From: an uncultured Nocardioides sp.
GTDB lineage: Bacteria > Actinomycetota > Actinomycetes > Propionibacteriales > Nocardioidaceae
Length of the DNA: 64,000 nucleotides
Assembly: GCF_947488515.1 (NCBI RefSeq)
Contig: NZ_CANKZF010000001.1
Coordinates: 1,116,001-1,180,000 of the forward strand
Reading direction: 5' to 3'
Position numbers and translations under genes: made by a program. A model generated the notes under the pieces. That model searched no databases, was not told the origin of the DNA, and was given only the letters and a program-made list of their open reading frames with translations. Shown here one piece after another: positions 25,048-35,355 of this stretch (position 1 is its first letter; every line of letters begins with the position of its first letter).

Positions 25048-27045
25048 TCAGACCCAGAACCCCCGGCCGCCGCCGTAGAAGTCGCCGAAGTGCTCGCGGT
25101 ACGACGACGCCGGACCGCGCGAGCCGAGGTAGGACCCGACGACCGCGGCGCCGAGGTCGTCGAGCTCGGGACTCACCATGCGCCCGTCGACCCGACGCGC
25201 CATCGAGTCGATGAAGCGCGCCAGACCGGGGTCCTCCCCGAGCCGGAAGAACGTCGTCTGGGCGCCCAGCCGCGCGGCGGCGTCGAGCTCGCGCACCGAG
25301 TGGGCGATCGTCAGGGGGTGCGGCGGGTAGGAGAACCACACCTCGCCGTCGGGCTCGAGGTGCGCCGTCGGCTCGCCGTCCGTGACCACCAGCAGCACGG
25401 GCTGGGCGTTGGGGTGCTTGCGGAAGAACCGGTTGGCGAGCAGCAGGCCGTGGTGGAGGTTGGTCCCCTTGTCCCACCGCGCGTCGAGGGCGGTCAGCTC
25501 CTCGATCTCCATCACCTGCGCGTGTCGGCCGAAGGCGATCAGCTGGATGTCGTCACCGCGGAAGCGGGAGCGCACCAGCTGGTGCAGCGCCAGCGCCGTG
25601 CGCTTCATCGGCACCCACCGGCCGTCCATCGCCATCGAGAAGGACGTGTCGACCAGCAGCGCGACCGCGGCCTGCGTGCGGGCCTCGGTCTCGATCACCT
25701 CGATGTCGTCGACCTGGATGCGCAGCGGTGAGGCGCCGGCCTCCCGGAGCACGGCGTTGGTGATCGTGCGCGGCACGTCCCACGGCTCGGTCGAGCCGAA
25801 CTCCCACCGCCGGGTCGCACCCGACGGCTCGCCCGCGAGCCCCGTCGTACGCGTCTCCCGCGCTCCCGACCGGCCGCTCATCCGCTCCGCGACGTCGCGC
25901 AGCAGCGCCTTGCCGAGCTGGCGCATCGCCTTGGGCGAGAGCCGCAGCTCGCCATCGGAGCCCCGCTTGAGGTAGCCGCTGTCGCGCAGCGCCCGCTCGA
26001 GCTCCTGCAGGGTCTTGGCCGCCACGGCGGCGTCCGGGCCGAGCTGCCCGGCCAGCGCGTCGAGGTCGACGTCGTCCATCCGCGCGCCGTGGTGCGACTG
26101 CGCGAGCTGGTCGGCGAGCGCATCGAGCTGGGCGAGGTCCTGCAGGGCGCCGGTGCCGTCGCCGAGACCCATTCCCTGGTCGCCCTCGAAGCCCTCCGAG
26201 CCCGACCAGTCCTCACCGGGCCGCAGGGCCTGGAGGTTGGCGTCCATCCGGGAGAGCTGCTCCATCAGCTGCGGCGACCCGAACGCCTGCTGCGAGAGCT
26301 CCATCAGTTCCTGGCGCTGCTCGGGCGTCATCGAGTTCAGCATCCGCTGGGCGGCGGCCGCGCGCTGGGCGAGCGAGTCGAGCAGCTCGTCCATGTCCTG
26401 CGGGTCGTCGGGGAAGTAGTCGCCGTGCTTGTCCATGAAGTCACGGAACTCCTCGTCCGTGACGCCGCCGGCGGCGTGCTTCTCCAGCAGGTCGTTGAGG
26501 TCGGAGAGCATCTCCTGGACGGCCTGCCGATCCTCCTCGGTGGCGCCCTCGAGCGCCTCCTTCATCCCGGCGAAGCGCTGGTCGAGGAGCTCGCGGCCGA
26601 GCAGGTCCTTGATCTCCTCGTAGGCCTCGCGCGCCTCCGAGGACTTCCAGTCGTACGACGACAGCTCGCCCACCGCGGCTGGGGTGGAGGACGGCAGATT
26701 GTCGAGCATGAGCTCCCGGAACGCCCGGTCGCCGTCGTCCAGCGTGATGTCGCGGGCCAGCTGCCCGCGCTCGGCGAGGACGGCCTTGTCGAGGAGCTCC
26801 TTGACCTCGCGCATGGTGCCGTCGAGGTCGTTGCGCTCCAGGATCTCGCGCCGGCGCTCGGCGACGCGGCGGGCGAGCTCGTCGAGCCCGGCCTGGTCGG
26901 TGCCCCCGCGCCGCAGGAACTCGCGCATCGCGCGCTCCGGGGAGTAGCCCGCCATGACGTCCTGGCCGATGGCGTCGAGCGCCTCGGCGAGGTCGACGGG
27001 CGGGGCGAGCGGGTCGCCTCCGTCGTACTTGCGGAACCTGCTCAT
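25048..27045 (-). CDS. VWA-domain protein, partner of the MoxR-type ATPase
   Basis: A 665-residue protein. Residues 1-440 are helical and charged, with many Glu/Leu-rich segments. Residues 460-640 form a von Willebrand A domain with the MIDAS motif DTSFSM near residue 467 and VTDGEPTAH for the distal metal contact. Architecture and length match the Rv0959-type partners of MoxR/magnesium-chelatase-like AAA ATPases, which act as chaperone pairs with unknown clients. The ATG at 27045 overlaps the GNAT stop by 4 bp (ATGA). Confidence 0.85.
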   Translation of the reverse strand: MSRFRKYDGGDPLAPPVDLAEALDAIGQDVMAGYSPERAMREFLRRGGTDQAGLDELARRVAERRREILERNDLDGTMREVKELLDKAVLAERGQLARDITLDDGDRAFRELMLDNLPSSTPAAVGELSSYDWKSSEAREAYEEIKDLLGRELLDQRFAGMKEALEGATEEDRQAVQEMLSDLNDLLEKHAAGGVTDEEFRDFMDKHGDYFPDDPQDMDELLDSLAQRAAAAQRMLNSMTPEQRQELMELSQQAFGSPQLMEQLSRMDANLQALRPGEDWSGSEGFEGDQGMGLGDGTGALQDLAQLDALADQLAQSHHGARMDDVDLDALAGQLGPDAAVAAKTLQELERALRDSGYLKRGSDGELRLSPKAMRQLGKALLRDVAERMSGRSGARETRTTGLAGEPSGATRRWEFGSTEPWDVPRTITNAVLREAGASPLRIQVDDIEVIETEARTQAAVALLVDTSFSMAMDGRWVPMKRTALALHQLVRSRFRGDDIQLIAFGRHAQVMEIEELTALDARWDKGTNLHHGLLLANRFFRKHPNAQPVLLVVTDGEPTAHLEPDGEVWFSYPPHPLTIAHSVRELDAAARLGAQTTFFRLGEDPGLARFIDSMARRVDGRMVSPELDDLGAAVVGSYLGSRGPASSYREHFGDFYGGGRGFWV

Positions 27046-27575
27046 CGCGCGCTCGTCCTCAGCTGCTCGTCCAGCCGTTTGCGGAGCCAGACGTCGTCGG
27101 GCCACTCGCCGTCGGTGACCCGCTCGACCTCCTCGAAGCCGCGCGCGCGGTAGAAGTCAAAGGCCTGGTCGTTGCCGTCGACGACCTCCAACCAGAGCTC
27201 GTCGCCCTCGACCATCGCCTCGACGTCGGCGAGCAGCCGGCTGCCGATCCCGCGGCCGTGGTGGTCGGGGTGGACGTAGAGCTTCCACATCACCTCACGG
27301 TCACCGGTGACGTGCGGGAAGTCGCGGTAGGACTGCGAGAGGCGTCCGAGGTTGGCCAGCGCGACGACCTCGCCGTCGACCTCCGCGACGAGGTGGGGGT
27401 TGCGCGCCAGCGACGTCTCGAAGACCTCGGGGACCCACCACTCGTCGAGCATCCGCTGGGCGTACGCCGCGTCGACGGGGCCGTAGGTGGGTGGCACGAC
27501 GGCCTCGCCGAGCGCGCGGAAGGCCGGGACGTCGGCGGGCGTGCCCGGCCGGACCGTGACGACCGGGTCAGCCAT
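27042..27575 (-). CDS. GNAT N-acetyltransferase within the MoxR-VWA operon
   Basis: A 177-residue acetyltransferase with the acetyl-CoA loop HHGRGIGSRLL (about residues 105-115), a VMWKLYVHPDH beta-4 entry and the C-terminal NDQAFDFYRARGFEEV. It overlaps the upstream ATPase gene by 8 bp and the downstream VWA gene by 4 bp. The three proteins are therefore made from one message, and acetylation may bear on the ATPase-VWA pair or its client. The substrate is unknown. Confidence 0.85.
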   Translation of the reverse strand: MADPVVTVRPGTPADVPAFRALGEAVVPPTYGPVDAAYAQRMLDEWWVPEVFETSLARNPHLVAEVDGEVVALANLGRLSQSYRDFPHVTGDREVMWKLYVHPDHHGRGIGSRLLADVEAMVEGDELWLEVVDGNDQAFDFYRARGFEEVERVTDGEWPDDVWLRKRLDEQLRTSAR

Positions 27576-28974
27576 AGACGGTCTCCCCGGCGTCGGTGTC
27601 CTTGCCGATGCGGCGGGCGAGGTAAAGCCCCTCCAGGGCCAGCTCGATCGCGGCCGCGCGCTCACCGTCGTTGGTGGCACCGAGCCGGTCGCAGACCGCG
27701 TCGTAGAGGTCGGACTCCCCCAGCACCGGCAGCCCGGCGAGGAAGTCGCGGGCGCCGACGCGGGCGCCGGTGCTCACCATCGCGCCCTCCTCGATGGCCT
27801 CGACCAGCAGGCGCAGGTCGATGCCGGCCAGGTGCGCGCGCACGGTCTCGGCGACCGCGGTGCGGAGGAGGTGGGTGAGGATCTCGGTCTCGCGACCCTC
27901 CTCGCCGGTCTCGAACTCGATCTTGCCGCCGAGGACGTCGACGGCGGTCTCCAGGTCGACGACGCGCGCCACCGGCTCGTCCTCGCCCTGGGTGGTGGCG
28001 CGGTGCAGCGCGGCCGCGGCGATGGTCTCGGCGCCTGCGATCGCGAAGCGGGCGCTGACGCCCGAGCGCTGGTCGACCGACTGGGAGTCGCGCAGGTGGC
28101 GGGTGAACCGCGCCAGAACCTCCACCAGGTAGTCGGGCACCTCGGCCACGAGGTCGGCCTCCTGCAGGATGACGGCGATCTCCTGCTCGACCTCGCGCGG
28201 GTAGTGGGTGCGGATCTCCGCGCCGAAGCGGTCCTTGAGCGGGGTGATGATGCGCCCGCGGTTGGTGTAGTCCTCCGGGTTGGCGCTCGCCACGACGAGG
28301 ACGTCGAGCGGGAGCCGCAGCACGTAGCCGCGGATCTGGATGTCGCGCTCCTCCATCACGTTGAGCATCGCGACCTGGATGCGCTCGGCGAGGTCGGGCA
28401 GCTCGTTGATCGCCACGATGCCGCGGTGGCTGCGCGGGATCAGGCCGAAGTGGATGGTCTCCGGGTCACCGAGGTGACGCCCCTCGGCCACCTTCATCGG
28501 GTCGACGTCGCCGATCAGGTCGGCGACCGACGTGTCCGGGGTCGCGAGCTTCTCGGCGTAGCGCTCGTCACGGTGCCGCCACGAGATGCGCAGGTCGTCG
28601 CCGTAGGTCGCCACCGCCTGTTGGGAGGTGACGGTGACGGGCTCGTAGGGGTGCTCACCGAGCTCGGAGCCGGAGATGACCGGGGTCCACTCGTCGAGCA
28701 GCGCGACCAGCGAGCGCAGGAGCCGGGTCTTGCCCTGGCCGCGCTCGCCGAGCAGCACGATGTCGTGGCCCGCGATCAGCGCCCGCTCGACCTGCGGGAT
28801 CACGGTGTCGGCGAACCCGTGGAGGCCCGGCCACGGGTCGATCCCCTCGCGCAGCCGCGCGAGCAGGTTGTCCCGGAGCTCCTGGCGCAGTGGCTTGAGC
28901 TGGTGGCCGCTCTCACGGAGCTGGCCAAGGGTGCTGGGTGCGGGGTGCCCGTCATGCTGGATCGCTTCAGTCAC
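27568..28974 (-). CDS. MoxR/magnesium-chelatase-like AAA+ ATPase
   Basis: A 468-residue AAA+ ATPase with Walker A LLGERGQGKTRLL (about residues 77-89), Walker B region GIVAINELPDL and sensor-1 VASANPEDYTNRG. It resembles Rv0958-type proteins encoded with VWA partners. The GTG at 28974 is chosen because TAGCGT lies 7 nt upstream; the frame runs on to 29121 but without coding signs. It heads the ATPase-GNAT-VWA operon. Confidence 0.85.
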   Translation of the reverse strand: MTEAIQHDGHPAPSTLGQLRESGHQLKPLRQELRDNLLARLREGIDPWPGLHGFADTVIPQVERALIAGHDIVLLGERGQGKTRLLRSLVALLDEWTPVISGSELGEHPYEPVTVTSQQAVATYGDDLRISWRHRDERYAEKLATPDTSVADLIGDVDPMKVAEGRHLGDPETIHFGLIPRSHRGIVAINELPDLAERIQVAMLNVMEERDIQIRGYVLRLPLDVLVVASANPEDYTNRGRIITPLKDRFGAEIRTHYPREVEQEIAVILQEADLVAEVPDYLVEVLARFTRHLRDSQSVDQRSGVSARFAIAGAETIAAAALHRATTQGEDEPVARVVDLETAVDVLGGKIEFETGEEGRETEILTHLLRTAVAETVRAHLAGIDLRLLVEAIEEGAMVSTGARVGARDFLAGLPVLGESDLYDAVCDRLGATNDGERAAAIELALEGLYLARRIGKDTDAGETVYG

Positions 28975-28981
28975 GACCTCC

Positions 28982-28987
28982 ACGCTA
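28982..28987 (-). promoter_or_regulatory. -10 box of the MoxR-GNAT-VWA operon
   Basis: TAGCGT reads on the minus strand 7 nt before the GTG at 28974, at leaderless distance. Confidence 0.5.
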
Positions 28988-29141
28988 GACCCGTCCGACA
29001 ACGTCGAGTGCGCTCGAAGTCCGCGTTGCAGCAGCCGGTGCCCCCGGAGTCGGTCAAGGCGGCGCTCGTCGCCCAGCAGGAGACTGAACCCCCACCAACC
29101 GACCACGAGCGGGCTGATCACCGGACCCTAGGCAGGGCCTT

Positions 29142-29161
29142 CTCGGGACCTTCGACCCTGA
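29142..29161 (+). promoter_or_regulatory. DevR/DosR-box-like site before the PNPOx gene
   Basis: A 20-bp site centred on GGGACCTTCGACCCT agrees with the mycobacterial DevR box (GGGAC TWWA GTCCC core) at 14 of 20 positions. It lies about 52 bp before the ATG of the PNPOx-like gene, and a half-site GCGGGACC follows at 29164. Confidence 0.5.
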
Positions 29162-29212
29162 TCGCGGGACCGGCTCGGGGAGACGCTGGGAGTCCAGCTG
29201 AAGGAGGCTCCC

Positions 29213-31241
<2,029 letters not shown>

Positions 31242-31261
31242 CGTCGACGCGCACCGGTCGT

Positions 31262-31324
31262 GCGGGTCAGGCCGGGACCCGCCCGCACGCCAGAGGACCC
31301 GACGCCGAGGGGAGGCGCCGGGTC
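31262..31324. terminator. Two hairpins between convergent kinase and DoxX genes
   Basis: GCGGGTC (31262-31268) pairs with GACCCGC (31276-31282). A second hairpin pairs GACCCGACGCC (31296-31306) with GGCGCCGGGTC (31314-31324) with one mismatch. Together they probably end transcription from both directions. Confidence 0.6.
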
Positions 31325-31340
31325 CGGTGAGGGACTGGTG

Positions 31341-31952
31341 TCATCGCAGGACGGGGTACTTCCGTACCAGGCTCGTGCGGTTCCACCAGTGACCCAGCCC
31401 CCACGTGGTGCCGGCCGCGCCGAGGGCGAGGACGGCCATCACGATGACGCCGATGAGGTGGTCGTCGACGACCGGGTTGTTCGCCAGCGGGAGCGAGGCG
31501 GCGTACATGAAGGCGTACATGAGTGCGCCGGCCGCCGTGCCGATCCGCATCCCGACCCCCAGCAGGAGGGTCACGCCGACGCCGAGGAGGCCGGCCATGA
31601 AGAGCCAGTCCACCCACGTCTGGCCGGCGAGGGAGGCGAAGAACCCGTGGAAGGGGTTGTCCGCGGGGACGCCGAAGGTGAGGAACCCCTCAGTGGGGCT
31701 GCCCCCGTTGAGCCAGGCGGCGTCCTGGGCCATGAAGTCGATCCCCGCCCGGGAACCGTCTTCGGCGAACTGCGCCCCGGTGCTGAAGCCCAGGGCGAAG
31801 GTCTTGTCGAGGAACGCCCACAGGAAGGTCACTCCGAAGGCGATCCGCAGGACGGCGAGGGCGCGGGCCAGGCCGACCTGGTGGACCTCCTCGGTCTCGG
31901 AGGTGGTGACGCCCTCGGTGGTGATGTGGTGCTGGCGGTGGATGACGTTCAT
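31341..31952 (-). CDS. DoxX-like membrane protein
   Basis: A 203-residue protein with a cytoplasmic start, a DoxX-type first segment (VLRIAFGVTFLWAFLDKTF) and three further membrane segments (about residues 105-190). DoxX/DoxD relatives are quinone-linked thiosulfate oxidoreductase subunits or parts of oxidative-stress membrane complexes. The ATG at 31952 lies 7 nt after GGAGGAG; an ATG at 31958 is too close. A DevR-box-like palindrome lies 91-110 bp upstream, and the gene is in line with the response regulator. Confidence 0.75.
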   Translation of the reverse strand: MNVIHRQHHITTEGVTTSETEEVHQVGLARALAVLRIAFGVTFLWAFLDKTFALGFSTGAQFAEDGSRAGIDFMAQDAAWLNGGSPTEGFLTFGVPADNPFHGFFASLAGQTWVDWLFMAGLLGVGVTLLLGVGMRIGTAAGALMYAFMYAASLPLANNPVVDDHLIGVIVMAVLALGAAGTTWGLGHWWNRTSLVRKYPVLR

Positions 31953-32042
31953 CGTCATCTCCTCCTCGGGTGGTGGGTTTGCTGGGTCACCACCAGAGTC
32001 CCGCCGCCACGCTCGCGGCATCAGGGCCGCCTGTCACCGCCC

Positions 32043-32062
32043 GCCGGGACGAAGGTCCCGAC
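32043..32062 (-). promoter_or_regulatory. DevR/DosR-box-like palindrome before the DoxX gene
   Basis: GGGAC-GAAG-GTCCC (32046-32059) is a perfect 5+4+5 palindrome in the DevR-box spacing, and 15 of 20 positions fit the mycobacterial consensus. It lies between the response-regulator stop and the DoxX start. Confidence 0.55.
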
Positions 32063-32073
32063 CGCGGCGGGAC

Positions 32074-32724
32074 TCAGCGCGGCCTGTCGCCGAGCAGCTT
32101 CGAGGCCAGCACGGCCGCCTGCGTACGACGCTCCAGGCCCAGCTTCGCGAGGATGCTGGAGACGTAGTTCTTGACGGTCTTCTCGGCGAGGAACATCTGC
32201 TCGGCGATCTGCCGGTTGGTCAGCCCCTCGGCGATGTGGCCGAGCAGGATCCGCTCCTGGTCGGTGAGCGAGGCCAGCTCGTCGGGCGTCTCCGGGCCGT
32301 TGCGGATCCGCTCCAGCACGGTCGCCGTCATCGCCGGGTCGATGAGCGACTTGCCGGCTGCGACGTGGCGCACCGCGGCGACCAGGTCGGAGCTGCGGAT
32401 CTCCTTGAGCACGTAGCCCGAGGCGCCGGCCATGATCGCCGCGAACAGCGCCTCGTCGTCGTCGTACGACGTCAGGATGAGCGCGTTGATCGTCGGGTCG
32501 ACGGCACGCACGGCACGGCACACCTCGATGCCCGAGCCGTCCGGCAGTCGCGCGTCGAGCACGGCGACGTCGGGCCGCAGGGCCGGGATGCGCGCGATCG
32601 CCTCGGTCGCGGTCGCAGACTGGCCCACGACGACGATGTCCTCCTGCTGCTCGAGCAGGAACGTGAGTCCCTCACGCACGACGTCGTGGTCGTCGAGGAG
32701 GTACACGCGGATCGGCTCGCCCAT
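32074..32724 (-). CDS. LuxR-type response regulator, DevR/DosR-like
   Basis: A 216-residue NarL-family regulator. The receiver domain has DD at 11-12, the phospho-acceptor D57 (VAVLDARLP), the T/S switch in LILTSYDDD and the lysine in GYVLKEI. The LuxR helix-turn-helix is at about 150-200 (GLTNRQIAEQMFLAEKTVKNYVS in the recognition region). The sequence is close in plan to DevR/DosR. Position next to a DevS-like kinase and DevR-box-like sites supports a hypoxia or NO response. Confidence 0.88.
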   Translation of the reverse strand: MGEPIRVYLLDDHDVVREGLTFLLEQQEDIVVVGQSATATEAIARIPALRPDVAVLDARLPDGSGIEVCRAVRAVDPTINALILTSYDDDEALFAAIMAGASGYVLKEIRSSDLVAAVRHVAAGKSLIDPAMTATVLERIRNGPETPDELASLTDQERILLGHIAEGLTNRQIAEQMFLAEKTVKNYVSSILAKLGLERRTQAAVLASKLLGDRPR

Positions 32725-32763
32725 GGGGACATTCCACCAGACACTCGCCCGTGCGTGCGTGGT

Positions 32764-33258
32764 TCAGCCCAGGTCGAGGTACATCACGTGCAGGCCGACC
32801 CGGCCGTGACGCGTGCTGTCGAACGCGCCGGGCACCGTCCCGACGATCGTGAAGCCGAGGTCCTGCCACAGGCGGACCGCGCCGGTGTTGGTCTCGACGA
32901 CGGCGTTGAACTGGATGCCGGCGAACCCCTGCTCGCGGTGCCACGCGACCATGTCCTCGGCCAGGCGCCGGCCGACGCCGCGGCCACGTGCGGTGGTGGC
33001 GACCATGAACGACGCCGTGCCGACGTGGGCGCCGCGGCCCGGGCGATTGGGGCCCATCTTGGCGGAGCCGAGGACGCTGCCGTCCTCCTCGAGGACCGTC
33101 ACCCGGCTGCCGTCGAACCACCAGCCCCGGGCCTGGTCGGACGTCGCGCCGAGGGGGTAGGCGTAGGTCTCGCCGGCCTCGACGATGTCGCGCCAGAACG
33201 GCCAGATCGCCGGCCAGTCCGCCTCCGTCGCCGCCCTGATGCCCGCCCCGCTGGTCAT
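32764..33258 (-). CDS. GNAT N-acetyltransferase
   Basis: A 164-residue acetyltransferase with the CoA-binding loop ARGRGVGRRLAED and the C-terminal NTGAVRLWQDLGFTIVGTVP. The string GPNRPGRGAHVGTASFMV is typical of the family that includes phosphinothricin acetyltransferase-like proteins. A GAGGAG ribosome site precedes the ATG. It lies 39 bp upstream of the response-regulator gene on the same strand and may be co-transcribed. Confidence 0.85.
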   Translation of the reverse strand: MTSGAGIRAATEADWPAIWPFWRDIVEAGETYAYPLGATSDQARGWWFDGSRVTVLEEDGSVLGSAKMGPNRPGRGAHVGTASFMVATTARGRGVGRRLAEDMVAWHREQGFAGIQFNAVVETNTGAVRLWQDLGFTIVGTVPGAFDSTRHGRVGLHVMYLDLG

Positions 33259-33353
33259 GCGCGCTCCTCTTCGTCCGACCGGTCTGGAGCAGTCTCCCGA
33301 GGGAGCCCGAGCGGGCGCACACTGGGGGTGACCAGCAGAGAAGGAGGCGCTCC

Positions 33354-33734
33354 ATGGCGCTCACGCACCGCACGGTCGCGATGATGATGCCGGTCACCGA
33401 CGTCGACCGCGCCCGCACGTTCTACTCCGAGTCCCTGGGACTCGACTACACCGGCACCAACGACGAGGGCAGCGCGACGTACGCCCTGGACGGCGGCTCC
33501 ACGCTCGTCCTGCTCCCCCGCCCCGACAGCCGTCCGTCGGAGAGCACCGCGATGAGCTTCGAGGTCGACGACATCGGCACCGAGATCGGCGAGCTCGAGC
33601 AGCGCGGCGTGGTCTTCGAGGACTACGACCTGCCCGACCTCAAGACCGTCGACCACGTGTGCGTGATGGGCGCCGAGAAGGCAGCGTGGTTCAAGGACCC
33701 CGACGGCAACGTGCTCTGCCTGCACCAGGACTGA
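33354..33734 (+). CDS. VOC-superfamily (glyoxalase-like) protein
   Basis: A 126-residue vicinal-oxygen-chelate fold protein with two beta-alpha-beta-beta-beta modules (TVAMMMPVTDVDRARTFYSE first, AAWFKDPDGNVLCLHQD last). Possible metal ligands are the early histidine, a central Glu and the C-terminal segment. Members include dioxygenases, isomerases and resistance proteins. The substrate is unknown. The ATG has AAGGAGG upstream. Confidence 0.85.
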   Translation: MALTHRTVAMMMPVTDVDRARTFYSESLGLDYTGTNDEGSATYALDGGSTLVLLPRPDSRPSESTAMSFEVDDIGTEIGELEQRGVVFEDYDLPDLKTVDHVCVMGAEKAAWFKDPDGNVLCLHQD

Positions 33735-33762
33735 CCCGGGACGACGTGGGCGGGCGACCCGC

Positions 33763-34299
33763 TCAGACGTCGGTCGCGCCATCGACGGACTGGCGGATGA
33801 GGTCGGCGTGACCGGCGTGGCGGGCGTACTCCTCGACCATGTGGACCAGCACCCATCGCAGCGTCGCCGTCTCGCCCTTGGCCGGGTCGCGCGGACGCGC
33901 GACCTGCCGGCCGAGGTCCGGGTCGGCGGCGAGGGCCGTGTCGAGGCAGGCGTCCGAGCGGACGATGGCCTCGGCCAGCAGGGCATCGAGCTCGGCGTGC
34001 GTCGCACCGGCCGCGCTGTGCCAGTCCCAGTCGGGGTCCTCGGCCCACGGAGCGGCGTCCCACGGCGGGGACGGGTCCTGGCCGGCCAGGTTGTAGGAGA
34101 ACCAGTAGTCCTCCACGAAGGCGAGGTGCTTGAGCATCCCGCCCAGCGTCAGGTCGCTGGGCGGGAGTCGCTGGTCGAGCTGGTCGTCGGTCAGTCCGCT
34201 CGCCTGCAGCCTGATCGTGGCGCGGAAGTGGTCGAGGTAGGACCGAAGCATCCCGACCTCGTCGTTGCTGAAGGACGGCACCGGCCGCTCGATCGTCAT
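33763..34299 (-). CDS. DinB-superfamily (DUF664-like) protein
   Basis: A 178-residue four-helix-bundle protein. Three histidines that bind metal in this fold can be placed: HLAFVEDYWF, WHSAAGATHAEL/H and HMVEEYARHAGHADLIRQ. Some relatives use mycothiol as cofactor (maleylpyruvate isomerase, MST), which fits an organism with mca, but this is only a possibility. The ATG at 34299 lies 7 nt from TAGGTT on the minus strand and has no ribosome site. Confidence 0.85.
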   Translation of the reverse strand: MTIERPVPSFSNDEVGMLRSYLDHFRATIRLQASGLTDDQLDQRLPPSDLTLGGMLKHLAFVEDYWFSYNLAGQDPSPPWDAAPWAEDPDWDWHSAAGATHAELDALLAEAIVRSDACLDTALAADPDLGRQVARPRDPAKGETATLRWVLVHMVEEYARHAGHADLIRQSVDGATDV

Positions 34300-34306
34300 G
34301 GCGGCG

Positions 34307-34312
34307 AACCTA
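34307..34312 (-). promoter_or_regulatory. -10 box of the DinB-like gene
   Basis: TAGGTT reads on the minus strand, 7 nt before the ATG at 34299, at leaderless distance. Confidence 0.5.
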
Positions 34313-34377
34313 ACGCGGGCACGGCGGGCGCGACACCGAGTTTGCCGGGCCGTGCCCGCGCGTCCGCGCGGGTCGGG

Positions 34378-34914
34378 TCAGAGCGACGGGCCCTCGCCGC
34401 GGAGCTTGTCGACCTCCCCCATCGCGTCACGCAGCTGGCCGAGCCACTCGTCGGCGTGCTGACCGACCAGCCGCACCGACCAGGCGAGGGCGTCGGAGCG
34501 CGAGCGGGCGACGCCGGCGTCGACGAGCGTGTCGAGCACCCGGCGCTCGGGCTGGCGCAGCCGCGTCATCACTGGCGCGGCGACGTGGGTGAACAGCGCC
34601 TCGGTGTCGCCGAGCCGCACCCCCCACGACACCTTTCGCTCGTAGCGGGCCTGGGCCTCGAGGGCGATCTCGATGCGCTCGGCCTTGGTCTCGGACCGGA
34701 AGCGGCCGATGCGGCCCTCCGCCTCGGCCCCGTTCACGTCGTCGGCGAGGGTGCCGACGACCAGGATCTCCTCGCGGTCGACGGTGACGTCGACGGCGCT
34801 GAACCATGCCTCGGGCAGCCGCCCGTGGAACCACTCGGACGCGTCGGACGCGTCCGGCAGGTCGGCGACCTGCCACCCGCCGCGGCGACCGCGACGGCTC
34901 TCATCTGTCTTCAT
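34378..34914 (-). CDS. Conserved actinobacterial-type protein, unknown function
   Basis: A 178-residue soluble protein I cannot assign. It opens with a basic stretch and contains a beta-rich middle (SAVDVTVDREEILVVGTL) and an amphipathic helical C-terminus with EARRVLDTLVDAGVA-like text (PERRVLDTLVDAGVARSRS), which recalls extended ribbon-helix-helix or small coiled-coil folds. No catalytic motif is visible. The gene is divergent from the SEC-C gene across a 51-bp gap that is AT-rich for this window. Confidence 0.6.
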   Translation of the reverse strand: MKTDESRRGRRGGWQVADLPDASDASEWFHGRLPEAWFSAVDVTVDREEILVVGTLADDVNGAEAEGRIGRFRSETKAERIEIALEAQARYERKVSWGVRLGDTEALFTHVAAPVMTRLRQPERRVLDTLVDAGVARSRSDALAWSVRLVGQHADEWLGQLRDAMGEVDKLRGEGPSL

Positions 34915-34952
34915 GCATTACATGATTACACCGCAACACAAACGGTGGCCAG

Positions 34953-34958
34953 TATCGT
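34953..34958 (+). promoter_or_regulatory. -10 box of the SEC-C gene
   Basis: TATCGT lies 7 nt before the GTG at 34966 and no Shine-Dalgarno sequence is present. Confidence 0.5.
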
Positions 34959-34965
34959 CGCCCCC

Positions 34966-35355
34966 GTGCTGACGACCCCCTGCCCGTGCGGGACCGGTGA
35001 GTCGTACGACGGCTGCTGCGGGCCGTTGCTCGCCAACGTGGCGCAGGCGGCGACGCCGGAGCGGCTGATGCGCTCGCGCTACACCGCCTTCGTCACCGGG
35101 GACGCCGACCACCTCTTCCGCACCTGGCACCCGCGCACCCGACCGGACGACGTGCGCCCCGACCCCGGCACCCGGTGGACCGGGCTGCGGATCCTGGCCG
35201 CCGAGGCCGACACCGTCGAGTTCGTCGCGAGCTGGGAGGGCGGCGCGATGCACGAGGTGAGCCGGTTCGAGCAGCGCGCCGGCCGGTGGGTCTACGTCGA
35301 CGGCGAGGTCGACGGAGAGGTCGACGGAGAGGTCGACGGCGACGTCAGTCGGTGA
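34966..35355 (+). CDS. YchJ-family SEC-C zinc protein
   Basis: A 129-residue protein starting with the SEC-C zinc motif CPCGTGESYDGCCG, then the YchJ-type domain (LMRSRYTAFVTGDADHLFRTWHP). The family is thought to bind zinc or act as an adaptor; no reaction is known. The C-terminus ends in a GEVD repeat encoded by 12-bp tandem units (35305-35343) and overlaps the convergent YigZ gene by 11 bp. The GTG start follows a TATCGT box. Confidence 0.85.
   Translation: MLTTPCPCGTGESYDGCCGPLLANVAQAATPERLMRSRYTAFVTGDADHLFRTWHPRTRPDDVRPDPGTRWTGLRILAAEADTVEFVASWEGGAMHEVSRFEQRAGRWVYVDGEVDGEVDGEVDGDVSR
35305..35343 (+). repeat. 12-bp tandem repeat encoding GEVD
   Basis: Three to four copies of a GA(C/G)GGAGAGGTC-type unit encode successive GEVD tetrapeptides at the end of the SEC-C protein, just before its overlap with the convergent gene. 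Confidence 0.75.
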
